From positions 1 through 58,738 of the IMG/VR virus record IMGVR_UViG_3300035698_006372: a DNA stretch of 58,738 nucleotides. One strand, written 5' to 3'. Each line of letters starts with the position of its first letter. Position 1 is the first letter of the stretch. Positions 16,963-25,839 of this stretch are shown piece by piece. The position numbers and the translations under genes are program-made. The notes beneath the pieces were generated by a model, which saw nothing but the letters and a program-made list of their open reading frames with translations, was not told the DNA's origin and did not search any database. Source of the stretch: a virus.

Positions 16963-18122
16963 GAAAGAAGTCTCAAGATGATGTGATTACGTCTTTTCGG
17001 AAAATTCACCGGGACGACTATGACTATTCTCAGGTCCGATATGGTGGCGCTGATAAAAAGGTTAGAATATATTGTAAAGAGTGCGGGAGCGGCTTTGACA
17101 TGCGCCCTCGCGCACACGCCAGAGGACAGGGCTGCCCAGATTGTGGTTTAAGAAAAATGAGGAACGGAAAGAAAGCAATGAAGGAAGATGCGGCTAAAAA
17201 GATAGTCTCTCGCTTCCAAGAAGTTCATGGCGACAGGTATGATTATTCTGGATTTATTTATGATGGGGCGGACAAAAAGGGCTTGGTAAAGTGTAGGTGT
17301 GGGAATGAGTTCTTAATACTTGCCGGTAATCATCTAAAAGGGAAGGGTTGCAGAGTATGTTCCAGTCGAATGAGGGCCGAGGGTGTCATTGCTTCCATGT
17401 CTCTTCAGATAGTAGAGGACTTTAGATCAGTCCATGGCGATAAGTATGACTATAGCCAAGTGTCTTACTCGGGGACAGACATCAGGGTCAAGATTGGATG
17501 CAGGGAATGCAAAGAAGTGTTTTTTCAGACTCCTGCTTCTCACAAAAAGGGTAACGGGTGCAGAAGGTGTGCTGACCGCCTTGAGGGAGTCCGAAGAATT
17601 CGTGCAGTGGATGAAGTAATTAAGGACTTTGAAGGCGTCCATGGCAATAGGTATGATTATTCAGAAATGGAATATGTCCGGTCTGATAGGAAGGTCGAGA
17701 TAATTTGCAATGATTGCAGAGAACACTTTTGGCAAACTCCTGACCATCACAGGACGGGAAATGGATGTCCGAGATGCAGGGAGTCTCACGGGGAAAGAGC
17801 AGTCGGGAGAGAGCTTGATGGAATGGGAATACTCTTCAAAAGACAGAAAAAGTTTAGAGGATGCAGGAATATAAGGGAGCTTCCGTTTGATTTCTATTTC
17901 AATCATCACGGAGTTCCGTTTGTGGTCGAATTTAATGGAAGACAGCATTATGAGCCAGTCTCGGTTTTTGGCGGGGAAGAGGGGTTTAAGGACTGTGTCC
18001 ATCGGGACTCCCTCAAGAGAGATTTTTGCCGAGAGAACGGAATAAGGATGATTAAGATTAGCCATGAAGTCCCTCGGGAGGAGTTCGGGGCTGCGATAAG
18101 AAGAGGGATAGGATCTGCATGA
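16959..18122 (+). CDS. Homing endonuclease: four zinc repeats plus Vsr-like nuclease (387 aa)
   Basis: Four units of about 70 residues share a VHGDxYDYS start, a CxxC, a short HxxGxGC segment and a final CxxC, a repeat type found in phage mobile endonucleases. The C-terminal ~100 residues resemble a PD-(D/E)xK/Vsr-like nuclease (LPFDFYFNHH, VVEFNGRQHY, then DSLKRDFCRENGIRMIKIS). The DNA is more A/T-rich than its neighbours and uses AGA and AAA more, consistent with recent transfer. Its stop overlaps the start of the next gene. Confidence 0.75.
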   Translation: MRKKSQDDVITSFRKIHRDDYDYSQVRYGGADKKVRIYCKECGSGFDMRPRAHARGQGCPDCGLRKMRNGKKAMKEDAAKKIVSRFQEVHGDRYDYSGFIYDGADKKGLVKCRCGNEFLILAGNHLKGKGCRVCSSRMRAEGVIASMSLQIVEDFRSVHGDKYDYSQVSYSGTDIRVKIGCRECKEVFFQTPASHKKGNGCRRCADRLEGVRRIRAVDEVIKDFEGVHGNRYDYSEMEYVRSDRKVEIICNDCREHFWQTPDHHRTGNGCPRCRESHGERAVGRELDGMGILFKRQKKFRGCRNIRELPFDFYFNHHGVPFVVEFNGRQHYEPVSVFGGEEGFKDCVHRDSLKRDFCRENGIRMIKISHEVPREEFGAAIRRGIGSA

Positions 18123-18682
18123 CAAAAGAGGCGACAGCACTATTGGTTATCGCAAGGGAACTGCTTGGAGTTTCTTTATGTGGGCAGCGTGGGCAGCAGG
18201 TTGTCCGCAAGGATAAGGACTTGATGCAGGACACGGGAGGCACGTCCAAGGGCCGTGACAACGAGCCTGATTTCAAGCCCCCGCGTGACGATGTGAAGGA
18301 GCGTCATCGTGACCGCAGGCTTGTACCGGAGAAGAAGGACAAGGACACCAACGAGGATAACAGGGACAGGCCGGTCAAGCATCCGAGCCGTAGACCGCAG
18401 GTGCGCAAGTCGTCTCATCCTCTGGACAGGACTGAGATAGGGACTTGGAGTGAGTTTCCTGAGCAGAACTTTCATCGGAGAGTGTCCGGGGCCTTGTGGG
18501 GAATTATCGAGAGAGAGAACGGGATATCGGAGAAGGACTTCACGAGACAGGACTGGATAAAGGCTGAGTGTAACCGAGTGGTGCGCAGCTCCGAGGCCGA
18601 GGAAATCATACAGCGGTTTGCAGACCGCAGGCCGGAGTATTGCGCCGAATGTATCTTCGACCAGATTTTGGGATGTAAATGA
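18119..18682 (+). CDS. Charged hypothetical protein with helical N-terminal motif (187 aa)
   Basis: It begins MTKEATALLVIARELLGVSL, the recurrent N-terminal helix, continues with a disordered charged segment (KERHRDRRLVPEKKDKD, about residues 60-80) and ends in a helical domain (FHRRVSGALWGIIEREN to FDQILGCK). It lies directly behind a homing endonuclease; its first ~20 codons may have arrived with that element. The function is unknown. Confidence 0.5.
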   Translation: MTKEATALLVIARELLGVSLCGQRGQQVVRKDKDLMQDTGGTSKGRDNEPDFKPPRDDVKERHRDRRLVPEKKDKDTNEDNRDRPVKHPSRRPQVRKSSHPLDRTEIGTWSEFPEQNFHRRVSGALWGIIERENGISEKDFTRQDWIKAECNRVVRSSEAEEIIQRFADRRPEYCAECIFDQILGCK

Positions 18683-18834
18683 CGCATGTCGCAACAGAGA
18701 TACTTAGGATTGCCAAGGTGCTTATCGCTTCTTCAGCGGAGAAGGAAGTCGAGAAGCTCTTCAAGGCAATACTGCGAGGGACACCCTTCGCCGGTAAGGT
18801 TTTTGCCGTGGGAGGGTATGTCATAATTATTTGA
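18679..18834 (+). pseudogene. Truncated N-terminus of a CCA-adding enzyme gene
   Basis: The 51-residue frame begins MTHVATEILRIAKVLIASS, runs through VEKLFKAILRGTPF and breaks off after GKVFAVGGYV. It aligns along its whole length with residues 1-45 of the intact enzyme at 19810 (IIRIAKLLLSRS, FRNRVFSVGGHV). The break falls at the GG motif of the nucleotidyltransferase site, where the class B promoter and endonuclease gene begin. This is therefore the displaced original 5-prime end. Confidence 0.7.
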
Positions 18835-18855
18835 TATTCATCTCTTATGTAGGAG
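18821..18855 (+). promoter_or_regulatory. Class B promoter-like element
   Basis: TCATAATTATTTGATATT then CATCTCTTATGTAGGAGG fits class B and lies just upstream of the endonuclease start at 18862. The motif overlaps the end of the truncated CCA-gene fragment. Confidence 0.55.
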
Positions 18856-18861
18856 GTGAGT

Positions 18862-19809
18862 ATGAGTGTGAAAGTGGGAGTGTCTCTTCCGAAGAAGAGT
18901 TTTTGTGGCATTGATTTTGGGCATCATAGGTGGTTTCGACATTTGGGGACATGTGCTGAATGCTCGGAGAAGTGGGAAGATTACAAGGAAAGAGAAAGAG
19001 AAAAATCAGTCAGGCTTTGGAATAAGAAGTGTGAATGTGGGTGTGGCAAACTTGCTGCTTTTAATAAGAGATTCACAAATGGGCATTCTGTTCAAACTGA
19101 CGAAAGACGCAGAAGGCGTTCTGATGCAATGTTGGAGAATAATCCGATGTGGTCTGATGATGCCAAGAAAAAGATAAGCAAGGTATGGACTGGACGAAAG
19201 CGACCGGGACAATCGGGGGAGAAAAATTCTGCAAAGAGAGATGATGTCCGCAGGAAGATTTCAGAAAACAACCCGATGAAGAATGTAGAATACCGGAAAA
19301 AGCAGCGTGCCGCTTGCTTGACGGATAAGGAAGTAAAAAGAAGGTCTGCTGTGATGAAGCGGGTGGTGGACGGATTCGATTCTTCGATGAGGGAGAGAAT
19401 CACGGAAACATACACGAAAAGATTGGCAGCAGGGGGGTATCACATTCGGAACAGGTGGAAGACGGGATGGTATGCTCGGGTCAATGGGCAGAAGGAATGG
19501 TACGACAGTTCCTATGAGTTGAGCCAAATGCAAGAATACGACAAGGCAGGAATAAATTGGACTAAGAAGCATGGCATTCGTATTCCGTATGTTTCTGCAA
19601 AGGGACTTTTGACATATTATGTTCCAGATTTTCTAGTAAGGACCAGCGATGGTAATATGTTGGTTGAGGTAAAAGGGTGGCTTTCTGAATCTGCTCGCTT
19701 GAAAGCCCGTGTTGCAATCGAATATTGTCGTACGGCGGAAATGAAATATCTGTTTTTGCTTGGCAAGAGTAGGAGTGTCTGTCCGGGTTTGTCTTTTGGG
19801 GTTGCTTGA
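18862..19809 (+). CDS. NUMOD3 homing endonuclease with PD-(D/E)xK nuclease (315 aa)
   Basis: AGGAGG lies five bases before the ATG. The protein has a Cys-rich N-terminus (CAECSEKW, CECGCGKL), several NUMOD3-type DNA-binding motifs (ENNPMWSDDAKKKIS, SENNPMKNVEYRKKQR) and a C-terminal nuclease with YYVPDFLV and MLVEVKGWL (about residues 253-275), the D and ExK of a TnsA/PD-(D/E)xK site. The gene is A/T-rich compared with its surroundings. It splits the CCA gene: a truncated copy lies before it and the intact gene begins at the base after its stop. Confidence 0.75.
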   Translation: MSVKVGVSLPKKSFCGIDFGHHRWFRHLGTCAECSEKWEDYKEREREKSVRLWNKKCECGCGKLAAFNKRFTNGHSVQTDERRRRRSDAMLENNPMWSDDAKKKISKVWTGRKRPGQSGEKNSAKRDDVRRKISENNPMKNVEYRKKQRAACLTDKEVKRRSAVMKRVVDGFDSSMRERITETYTKRLAAGGYHIRNRWKTGWYARVNGQKEWYDSSYELSQMQEYDKAGINWTKKHGIRIPYVSAKGLLTYYVPDFLVRTSDGNMLVEVKGWLSESARLKARVAIEYCRTAEMKYLFLLGKSRSVCPGLSFGVA

Positions 19810-21285
19810 ATGAAAGTGGAACAAGAAATAATACGAATTGCGAAATTGCTTCTCAGTCGTTCTCCAACATCTGAAGTTGAGAGATTGATTATGGCGATAA
19901 TTCCGAAGACCCCTTTTAGGAATCGCGTGTTTAGCGTAGGAGGACATGTTCGTGATGAAGTGCTGGGGATAGATGCCAAGGACTTGGATGTCGTCATTGA
20001 AATGAAGGGTGGGGCTAAAAAGCTCACCGCCTTCATTCACAAGATGTTCTCGGGGGCTACAAACAGACCGCATCAGTTGGGAGCGTATCCCATTTGGGCC
20101 ATCGAGTTCCGTGACAATGTCGAGCACAAAGGAACAACCTATAGGACAAAGGGTGCTGAGATTGAGGTGGCAGACACTCAGAAGGAGAGCTTCCCGGATG
20201 AGAGGTCGCGGCAGAGGGTAACGGAGCCCGGAACGCTCAAGGAAGACAACGAGCGCCGGGACTTCACCGTCAACATGCTCTTGAAGGACTTGAGTACAGG
20301 TGAACTGAAAGACATGACCGGGACGAGCGTGGCTGACATCAGGGACGGCGTTTTGCGAGGTCATCCCGGCGTGGATTTCAATGAGATTTTGAGGCAAGAC
20401 CCGCTCAGGATGATTCGGTTGGTACGGTTTCAGGCGAAGTATGGATGGCGAGTTCCTTTGTCGGTCATGAAGGTCGTCAGGAAGAACGCCAAGAGGATAC
20501 GGATTGTTTCTGGCGAACGCATCCGGGATGAACTGGTCAAGCTGATGAAGATTGGCAAGCTGGCTCAGGGCATCCGGCTCATGAAGGCACTCGGGTTGCT
20601 CAAGTACGTGCTCCCGGAAATTGAGACGCTAACGCAGACAGACCATGACACGTCGAGAGGCCATCATCAGGAGGGCGATGTTTTCCGTCACACGATGCTG
20701 GTGCTGAGAAGTGCAAAACCGGGTGTTGAAAATCAGTTGGCGGCGTTGTTGCATGACGTGGGTAAGCCTGCGACTCAGGAGATTCTGGATGACGTGATTC
20801 ATTTTCATGGGCATGAGGATGTCAGCGGTGAGATTGCAGAGGCCATCATGAGACGGCTCAAGTTTGACAAGAACACCGTTCGGGCGGTTCGGCGCATGGT
20901 GGAGAATCATATGGGGCCGCACAACCTGATGAGGGGCAATCCCGGCCCGAAGGCACTCAGGAGGTTTGTCAGGAAGGTGGGAGAGGAACTGGTTGACGCG
21001 GTGCTGGATTTGGCTGAGGCGGACTCGCTGGGGAACCTTCCGCCGGTGAATGACATTCCCCAGCTTCGGAAGATGATTGAGGACGTGCAGAAGGTAGCCC
21101 CGGCTGGCGAGAAGCCTCCTCTCAACGGGCACGAGATTATGACTCTGCTCGGTGTCAATTCTGGCCGAGTGGTGGGAGAGGCCGTGCAGGTTATGCGGGA
21201 CGCGATGGATGAACTCGCGGACAAGGGTGAGGTTTTGACGAAGTTGATGGCGAAGACGTTGCTGCTGGAACATTTTGGAGAATGA
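19810..21285 (+). CDS. cca: tRNA CCA-adding nucleotidyltransferase with HD domain (491 aa)
   Basis: This enzyme adds or repairs CCA at tRNA 3-prime ends. Motifs are FSVGGHVRDEVLG (about residues 41-53) and KDLDVVIE with the two catalytic Asp (about 57-64), ERRDFTVNML (about 147-156), and a C-terminal HD phosphohydrolase with LLHDVGKPA and FHGHEDVS (about 313-340). The length suits class II enzymes with an HD domain. The first ~150 bp are A/T-rich like the endonuclease and unlike the rest of the gene. The phage tmRNA ends without encoded CCA, which gives this enzyme an obvious substrate. Confidence 0.85.
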   Translation: MKVEQEIIRIAKLLLSRSPTSEVERLIMAIIPKTPFRNRVFSVGGHVRDEVLGIDAKDLDVVIEMKGGAKKLTAFIHKMFSGATNRPHQLGAYPIWAIEFRDNVEHKGTTYRTKGAEIEVADTQKESFPDERSRQRVTEPGTLKEDNERRDFTVNMLLKDLSTGELKDMTGTSVADIRDGVLRGHPGVDFNEILRQDPLRMIRLVRFQAKYGWRVPLSVMKVVRKNAKRIRIVSGERIRDELVKLMKIGKLAQGIRLMKALGLLKYVLPEIETLTQTDHDTSRGHHQEGDVFRHTMLVLRSAKPGVENQLAALLHDVGKPATQEILDDVIHFHGHEDVSGEIAEAIMRRLKFDKNTVRAVRRMVENHMGPHNLMRGNPGPKALRRFVRKVGEELVDAVLDLAEADSLGNLPPVNDIPQLRKMIEDVQKVAPAGEKPPLNGHEIMTLLGVNSGRVVGEAVQVMRDAMDELADKGEVLTKLMAKTLLLEHFGE

Positions 21286-21286
21286 T

Positions 21287-21556
21287 ATGAGTGACATAAA
21301 GACGAGGATTATTAACATGGCGAACAAGATAGCTGAAGAAGAGCAGGGCGTTGAGGATACGCCTTTGGAAATGGTTGACCAAGCCATTGACACCATCATC
21401 GCCTCGTTGATGGTCATGGACAAGTATCTTCCGCAGGTGAAGGCCCAAAACGTGCCAGAGCAGGCAGCGCTGGACGCGATTCGGGAGTTGATGGATGAGG
21501 CGGTCGCCCCGTATATGGCGGATATTGCCAAGGCCGCACAGACATTCGGAGATTAA
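21287..21556 (+). CDS. Small helical protein (89 aa)
   Basis: It follows GGAG at six bases. It begins MSDIKTRIINMANKIAEEE, a version of the recurrent N-terminal helix, then TPLEMVDQAIDTIIASLMVMDKYLP, an all-helical amphipathic protein. It sits between the CCA enzyme and virion genes. No function is assigned. Confidence 0.55.
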   Translation: MSDIKTRIINMANKIAEEEQGVEDTPLEMVDQAIDTIIASLMVMDKYLPQVKAQNVPEQAALDAIRELMDEAVAPYMADIAKAAQTFGD

Positions 21557-21572
21557 GAAAGAGAGGTGAATC

Positions 21573-21971
21573 ATGGCTGACAATGACAGACTCGTCGTAA
21601 CGACGAATGACTTGAGTGCCGGACAGCAGGCGGCGTCACAGGCCAGCCGGACGGAATTTTATCCGGGCAAGGCGGCTTCCCGTCAGAATGACCTTCCGTG
21701 GGAGGCGGACTTCAGGATTCCGACCGGGACGCCCGCTTTTGATGGCGAGGCAGTCGGGCCGGTCGAGATGGAGCGGAATAGAATCGTCAAGCTGCATCGC
21801 GGGACGGTCTCTGACCAGACCATCGGTGCGCCGACGGTTCTGAGTACGAGAGTTGAGGCCGTGGCGGATGATTACATCAACGGCACTCACACGGTGCAGG
21901 AGACGCAGACCGAAGATGACCTGGACGAGCCTGAGCGTCTAGCCGGGAATGACAGGATAGCGGGAGCGTAA
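21573..21971 (+). CDS. Hypothetical virion-region protein (132 aa)
   Basis: The start follows AGAGAGGTGAATC. The protein is polar and mostly disordered in composition, with QASRTEFYPGKAASRQNDLP near residue 25 and an acidic C-terminus. It is followed after one base by the next gene, suggesting an operon with 21973-23109. Unknown function. Confidence 0.5.
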   Translation: MADNDRLVVTTNDLSAGQQAASQASRTEFYPGKAASRQNDLPWEADFRIPTGTPAFDGEAVGPVEMERNRIVKLHRGTVSDQTIGAPTVLSTRVEAVADDYINGTHTVQETQTEDDLDEPERLAGNDRIAGA

Positions 21972-21972
21972 T

Positions 21973-22332
21973 ATGAACGTATACACGGTTACAGCAGCGT
22001 ACGACCAAGTTCCCGACAACATTGCGTTGGTCATCGGGGATACGGTCGGGAAGTTGGCGGGTGACACGATTGTGACTGTCAACAGTGTTGAGTACACCAA
22101 TGACGCTTTCTATGCGTGGGTGGGTAGTGTTGACAGTTTGAACTATCTGAACTTCACAGGGACGGTACCCGACCCTGCGACGGGGAGCGGGGTACCTACA
22201 ACTCCGGTGACGGCTCCAGTTACACCTACGTCTACCGGAACACAGGGGACGTGGGCCTTTGACGGGACGTATATGTACTGGTGTCGTGCCACGAATATAT
22301 GGGTGCGATGGGTAGTGGTTAGAAGTTGGTGA
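21973..22332 (+). CDS. Beta-rich hypothetical protein with Trp/Tyr-rich C-terminus (119 aa)
   Basis: Residues 1-65 form repeating strands (AYDQVPDNIALVIGDTV). A Pro/Thr linker (TTPVTAPVTPTSTGTQ) and a short aromatic module (TWAFDGTYMYWCRATNIWVRW) follow. The last module resembles small terminal domains on phage fibres and appendages. The role is inferred from composition. Confidence 0.5.
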   Translation: MNVYTVTAAYDQVPDNIALVIGDTVGKLAGDTIVTVNSVEYTNDAFYAWVGSVDSLNYLNFTGTVPDPATGSGVPTTPVTAPVTPTSTGTQGTWAFDGTYMYWCRATNIWVRWVVVRSW

Positions 22333-22339
22333 TGCAGCA

Positions 22340-22675
22340 ATGACACAGCCCTTTTCATTTCCATATCCTGAGCTTGGGACAACGGTTAGGCCTATCGACC
22401 AAGGATGCAGAACATGCGTGAATTCCCCCTATTGCCCGGCCTTGTACTGGTTCAGGCGTGGGCTTGACAGCCGGGCCTTTCGTGAGCAGCCTATTGCGGA
22501 CAAGAACATGGGCCGCGCCTGTATGTCATGGTCGAATGACCCGGCGGATATGGTGAAGACTATCAATCAGCGCGACCGGGACGAGGAAGAGTACATCTGG
22601 AGACAGGGCATCGGGTCTGAAGCAAATCGGGGCGGAATCACGGCAGCAGTAACAGGTTCAAATAGGTTACCGTAA
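22340..22675 (+). CDS. Cys-containing hypothetical protein (111 aa)
   Basis: Residues 22-32 (QGCRTCVNSPYC) form a CxxCx5C group that could bind a metal or iron-sulphur cluster together with C61. The remaining sequence is charged and polar. It overlaps the next gene by one base. No family is recognised. Confidence 0.5.
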   Translation: MTQPFSFPYPELGTTVRPIDQGCRTCVNSPYCPALYWFRRGLDSRAFREQPIADKNMGRACMSWSNDPADMVKTINQRDRDEEEYIWRQGIGSEANRGGITAAVTGSNRLP

Positions 22676-23109
22676 TGGCAGCAGAAACTTTTCAAGAAGC
22701 GCTACGGAACGACATCGTTAATCTCAAGGATGTCTTCATCGAACGTCAGGAGGCGAAGGCACAGCGCAGGCGTCCTCGGCGCGTGGGCTACAAGCCGAAA
22801 TATGGGACGCTGGCGGCTCGAAGGAACTGGCGTATTGCTGTGGCTGAAGCGGCCATGAGGCGCGTTCAGATTATCCTGACGTATAGGAAAATCACGACGG
22901 GCGAGACCAAGAAGTACGTCGTGGCTCCATATTCATATAGATATAGGAGACTTCGTGCGGGCCGTCGGAAGCTCCTGTTTGCCTACGATATGAAGGACAA
23001 GCACATCAAGGGGTTCGTCACGAGAGTCATCAAGAGGGTGGTTCTGACGGACAGGAAATTCAGGCCCAAATGGCCGGTGGAGATTGGGCCGCCGGGAAGA
23101 AGGCCGTAA
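22675..23109 (+). CDS. WYL-like domain protein (144 aa)
   Basis: A very basic N-terminal helix (QRRRPRRVGYKPK) precedes a domain with the WYL layout: QIILTYRKITTGETKKYVVAPYSYR, then KLLFAYDMKDKHIKGFVTRVIKRVVLTDRKF. WYL domains bind nucleic acids or nucleotides in regulators. The usual helix-turn-helix partner is missing, as in many stand-alone phage versions. A class B promoter begins at its stop. Confidence 0.55.
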   Translation: MAAETFQEALRNDIVNLKDVFIERQEAKAQRRRPRRVGYKPKYGTLAARRNWRIAVAEAAMRRVQIILTYRKITTGETKKYVVAPYSYRYRRLRAGRRKLLFAYDMKDKHIKGFVTRVIKRVVLTDRKFRPKWPVEIGPPGRRP

Positions 23110-23140
23110 TAATTCTTTGATATAGCACCTATAGATGGAG
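23106..23140 (+). promoter_or_regulatory. Class B promoter-like element
   Basis: TAATAATTCTTTGATAT, then CACCTATAGATGGAGGA, is a close match to the elements at 31999 and 57386. It precedes the gene at 23151 by about ten bases. Confidence 0.6.
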
Positions 23141-23150
23141 GACATTACTG

Positions 23151-25466
23151 ATGAAAGAACGTCGCGGAACGGCTCGGCAGGCATCCGACTTGAAGAAGCA
23201 ACTAGGCATCTTCGAGAAAGGAGATGTGGTTACTTCCGTCCTTGCCGGGAGCATTGACTTTATCGGCTCGGTCACTCGTGTTGACCGTAAGGTCGGCAAG
23301 GTTTTCGTGAATTGGGGTGGTAGTAGCGAAACCCAGCATGACCCGGATGAGATTCAGCTTCTCCCGTATGCTGCTGGTGTGAACGTGGCCGACCGGTTCA
23401 GTCGAATTGCTCGGCGGGGGAGGCTCGGAGAGAATGTTCCCTATGGCGACCAGTTCGTGGGCGACCCCGGTACGCATGGCATCGAGAAGCCTCGTGGTGG
23501 AGGGTTCAGCATCATGCAGAACCTTCAAAAGGACTTGGCCCCGGAGAGTTTGGAAGAGGCCAAGGATGGCCCCAAGGTTGCCCCGGTAGGGGTCATTGAG
23601 ATACCCGAGGAGGGTGGTGGCGACCAGAACCGGGCAGCCAATATGAAGACGGCCAGCGTTATAGACCGTATTGCCGACGTGTTTGCCCGGTTTTTGATTG
23701 GCGATCGTAAGTCCGCCATCATGCAGCTTCGTTCGCTTATGAACGTCAAGACTTTCCCGTGGAATACTGACGTCGATGAGTACAACAGGGAGTATTCGAG
23801 ACTTGTTGATAAGCTCAGTAAGGTTCTCAAGGCAGAAGTGAAGACAGCCTCCAGAGGACGCCGGGTAAAGAATGCGGCTATCGTTGAGACCATCGTGACC
23901 AAGTGGGAAGACGACGGATCGACTGTGCAGACGACCAGCACGGAGTGGGATTCGGAAGCACCAGTGACGGCCTCAAGGCGTGAGAGCATGAGAACAGCAG
24001 CAAAGAGCATTGGAAAGGCTTCTGGCGAGGAAATCTTCAATGAGTACGACAAGTTGTACGGAGACTTCTCCGACCTCAAGAAGAAGGAGGATGACGGGAA
24101 TGTCCCCAAGGGCACTTACGAAAAGTCCAAGAAAGAATGGGTCGGGACGTTTGGCGAGTGGGTTTCCAAGGTTTCTAGTGCCGTAAAGTCAGATGATTCC
24201 GTGGCATTCGCGAAGGAGGTAAGTCTTAGCCGGAGCAATTATCTTGGCAAGAAGACCAAGTCTTTGATGAACGTGATGGGTATTCGTCGGGTTAAGAACT
24301 TGGGGGACTTGTTACGGCAGATGTCTGGCAAGACAGCTTCAAGGAGTGGTCACGTTGCCCGGAGGCCCCAAGAAGGGGAAGAGATTCGGTTTACTGGTCC
24401 AGACGGGGCGATGACGGTAGACACGATTTATGATGTCTTCGGTAACGATGTTGAGACTGAGAAGACGGAGACGACGTTTCCACAGAGACGGCTTCGCTGG
24501 AGAGGCCGGTATTGGCAGGCTTCGGAAGTCCCGGTGATGACCTCAAGGCGCGACCGTGTTGCAGCAAAAGTGGTTATGAGAAAAGGCCCTTTGTCTATTA
24601 CTGAAGATACTTATGGGTTTCGTGCCAGTTTAAGTGGTGACCCCAAAATGACGAAGAAGGCTTTCGTTGATAGGTATTACAAAGAACTTTCTAGCCTGAT
24701 GGATGATTTTGACAGAGAAAGGCATGTCGTTGGAACCATCAATTTCAAGGGAGCGATGGGAAGATTAGACACGGCTTTTCGAGATTGGGTTGAGAATGCC
24801 ATTGAAAAAGGAAAAAAGATTTCTGCCAAGGCGATGGATGGGATAGACGAAGACGATGGCGGTGACAGCTTTGGTAAGATGTGGGAATTGGAGGATTTGG
24901 CCGAAAAGGAAGGATACGTTCTCGATGGCTCCTACTACGTCAAGCAGCGTCGGAGGGCTTCGGAAGCCCCGGTGATGACCTCAAGGCGCGACCGTGTTGC
25001 GCTCAGTGTCCCGGAGAAGCACCAGAAGGCTATCGCCTTGAAGACGCTCAAGATGAGTGATGCGGGTGCAAAAATCATGGGCGGAATGAACAAAAAGGAG
25101 GCACGGGCCTTCTTGAAGAAAATTGGCTACTCCGAATCGAAAATAAAGAAGCTAGAGGCTTCTGATGCGGAGGGTAAGCAGGGCTCGGATTTTAGCGAAC
25201 TGAAGAGCCGCCGGGCATTGTACTGGGGAGGCCCCGGTCGAGTGTATCGGCAGACTCGTGGAGAGCAGGGCAATGGGGCATTTACCTGTCCGAGATGCAA
25301 GAGCGAGATGGAGAGACAGCCCTTTACGAAGAGTGAGAAACTCTATACGTGTCCCGAATGCGGGTTTAAGATTCCCAGTGGGAGCCTGACAACGAAGAAG
25401 ATTGAGATTGAAATCGAGCCGGACGGCAGCGTTGAGGTTGAGATTGAACCGGCTGGAGCGGAATGA
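23151..25466 (+). CDS. Multi-module protein with repeated TASRR motifs and C-terminal zinc ribbon (771 aa)
   Basis: Modules in order are: an N-terminal KOW/SH3-like barrel (KGDVVTSVLAGSIDFIGSVT, about 23-60), helical segments, a second small barrel (about 400-460), and a C-terminal zinc ribbon with CPRC and CPEC (about 705-740). Modules are separated by short linkers with KTASV, KTASRGRRV, TASRRESMR, KTASRSGH and two copies of VMTSRRDRVA. The repeated linkers suggest processing or internal duplication. It lies in the virion gene region under its own class B promoter. The molecular role is unknown. Confidence 0.55.
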   Translation: MKERRGTARQASDLKKQLGIFEKGDVVTSVLAGSIDFIGSVTRVDRKVGKVFVNWGGSSETQHDPDEIQLLPYAAGVNVADRFSRIARRGRLGENVPYGDQFVGDPGTHGIEKPRGGGFSIMQNLQKDLAPESLEEAKDGPKVAPVGVIEIPEEGGGDQNRAANMKTASVIDRIADVFARFLIGDRKSAIMQLRSLMNVKTFPWNTDVDEYNREYSRLVDKLSKVLKAEVKTASRGRRVKNAAIVETIVTKWEDDGSTVQTTSTEWDSEAPVTASRRESMRTAAKSIGKASGEEIFNEYDKLYGDFSDLKKKEDDGNVPKGTYEKSKKEWVGTFGEWVSKVSSAVKSDDSVAFAKEVSLSRSNYLGKKTKSLMNVMGIRRVKNLGDLLRQMSGKTASRSGHVARRPQEGEEIRFTGPDGAMTVDTIYDVFGNDVETEKTETTFPQRRLRWRGRYWQASEVPVMTSRRDRVAAKVVMRKGPLSITEDTYGFRASLSGDPKMTKKAFVDRYYKELSSLMDDFDRERHVVGTINFKGAMGRLDTAFRDWVENAIEKGKKISAKAMDGIDEDDGGDSFGKMWELEDLAEKEGYVLDGSYYVKQRRRASEAPVMTSRRDRVALSVPEKHQKAIALKTLKMSDAGAKIMGGMNKKEARAFLKKIGYSESKIKKLEASDAEGKQGSDFSELKSRRALYWGGPGRVYRQTRGEQGNGAFTCPRCKSEMERQPFTKSEKLYTCPECGFKIPSGSLTTKKIEIEIEPDGSVEVEIEPAGAE

Positions 25467-25801
25467 TGGCATGGGAATGGGTTGCCATGGCGATAATCGT
25501 TGGCTGGCTAATCCGAAATGAACGGGAGAGAAGACGAATGAGTGCAGCACTGGACGCATTGAGGCAGAGAATTGCCGAACTCGACGAACGTGATGACCAA
25601 ATCGTGGACCTCGTGAATGACCTGAAGTCCCAAGTTGCGGCCTTGCAGGAGCAAGTGTCCGGGGCAGATACCGAGATTCAGGCGACAGCGGACCAGATTG
25701 TCGAAACCATTGGTAAACTCGATGGAGCCCTGAGCCCTGTCGATCCGAAAGAGCCCGTCGAAGAGCGAAGCCAGTACAATATCGAGAATCGGCTCGGATA
25801 A
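25463..25801 (+). CDS. Membrane-anchored coiled-coil protein (112 aa)
   Basis: The ATG overlaps the previous stop. Residues 2-17 (MAWEWVAMAIIVGWLI) form a transmembrane or signal-anchor helix; residues 25-90 are a heptad coiled coil (ALRQRIAELDERDDQIVDLVNDLKS). Such proteins often work as inner-membrane spanin-like or tail-associated factors; neither is proven. Confidence 0.55.
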   Translation: MMAWEWVAMAIIVGWLIRNERERRRMSAALDALRQRIAELDERDDQIVDLVNDLKSQVAALQEQVSGADTEIQATADQIVETIGKLDGALSPVDPKEPVEERSQYNIENRLG

Positions 25802-25839
25802 GGGCTGCGAAAAGAAGAGCAACAGATTTAGATTTTAGG

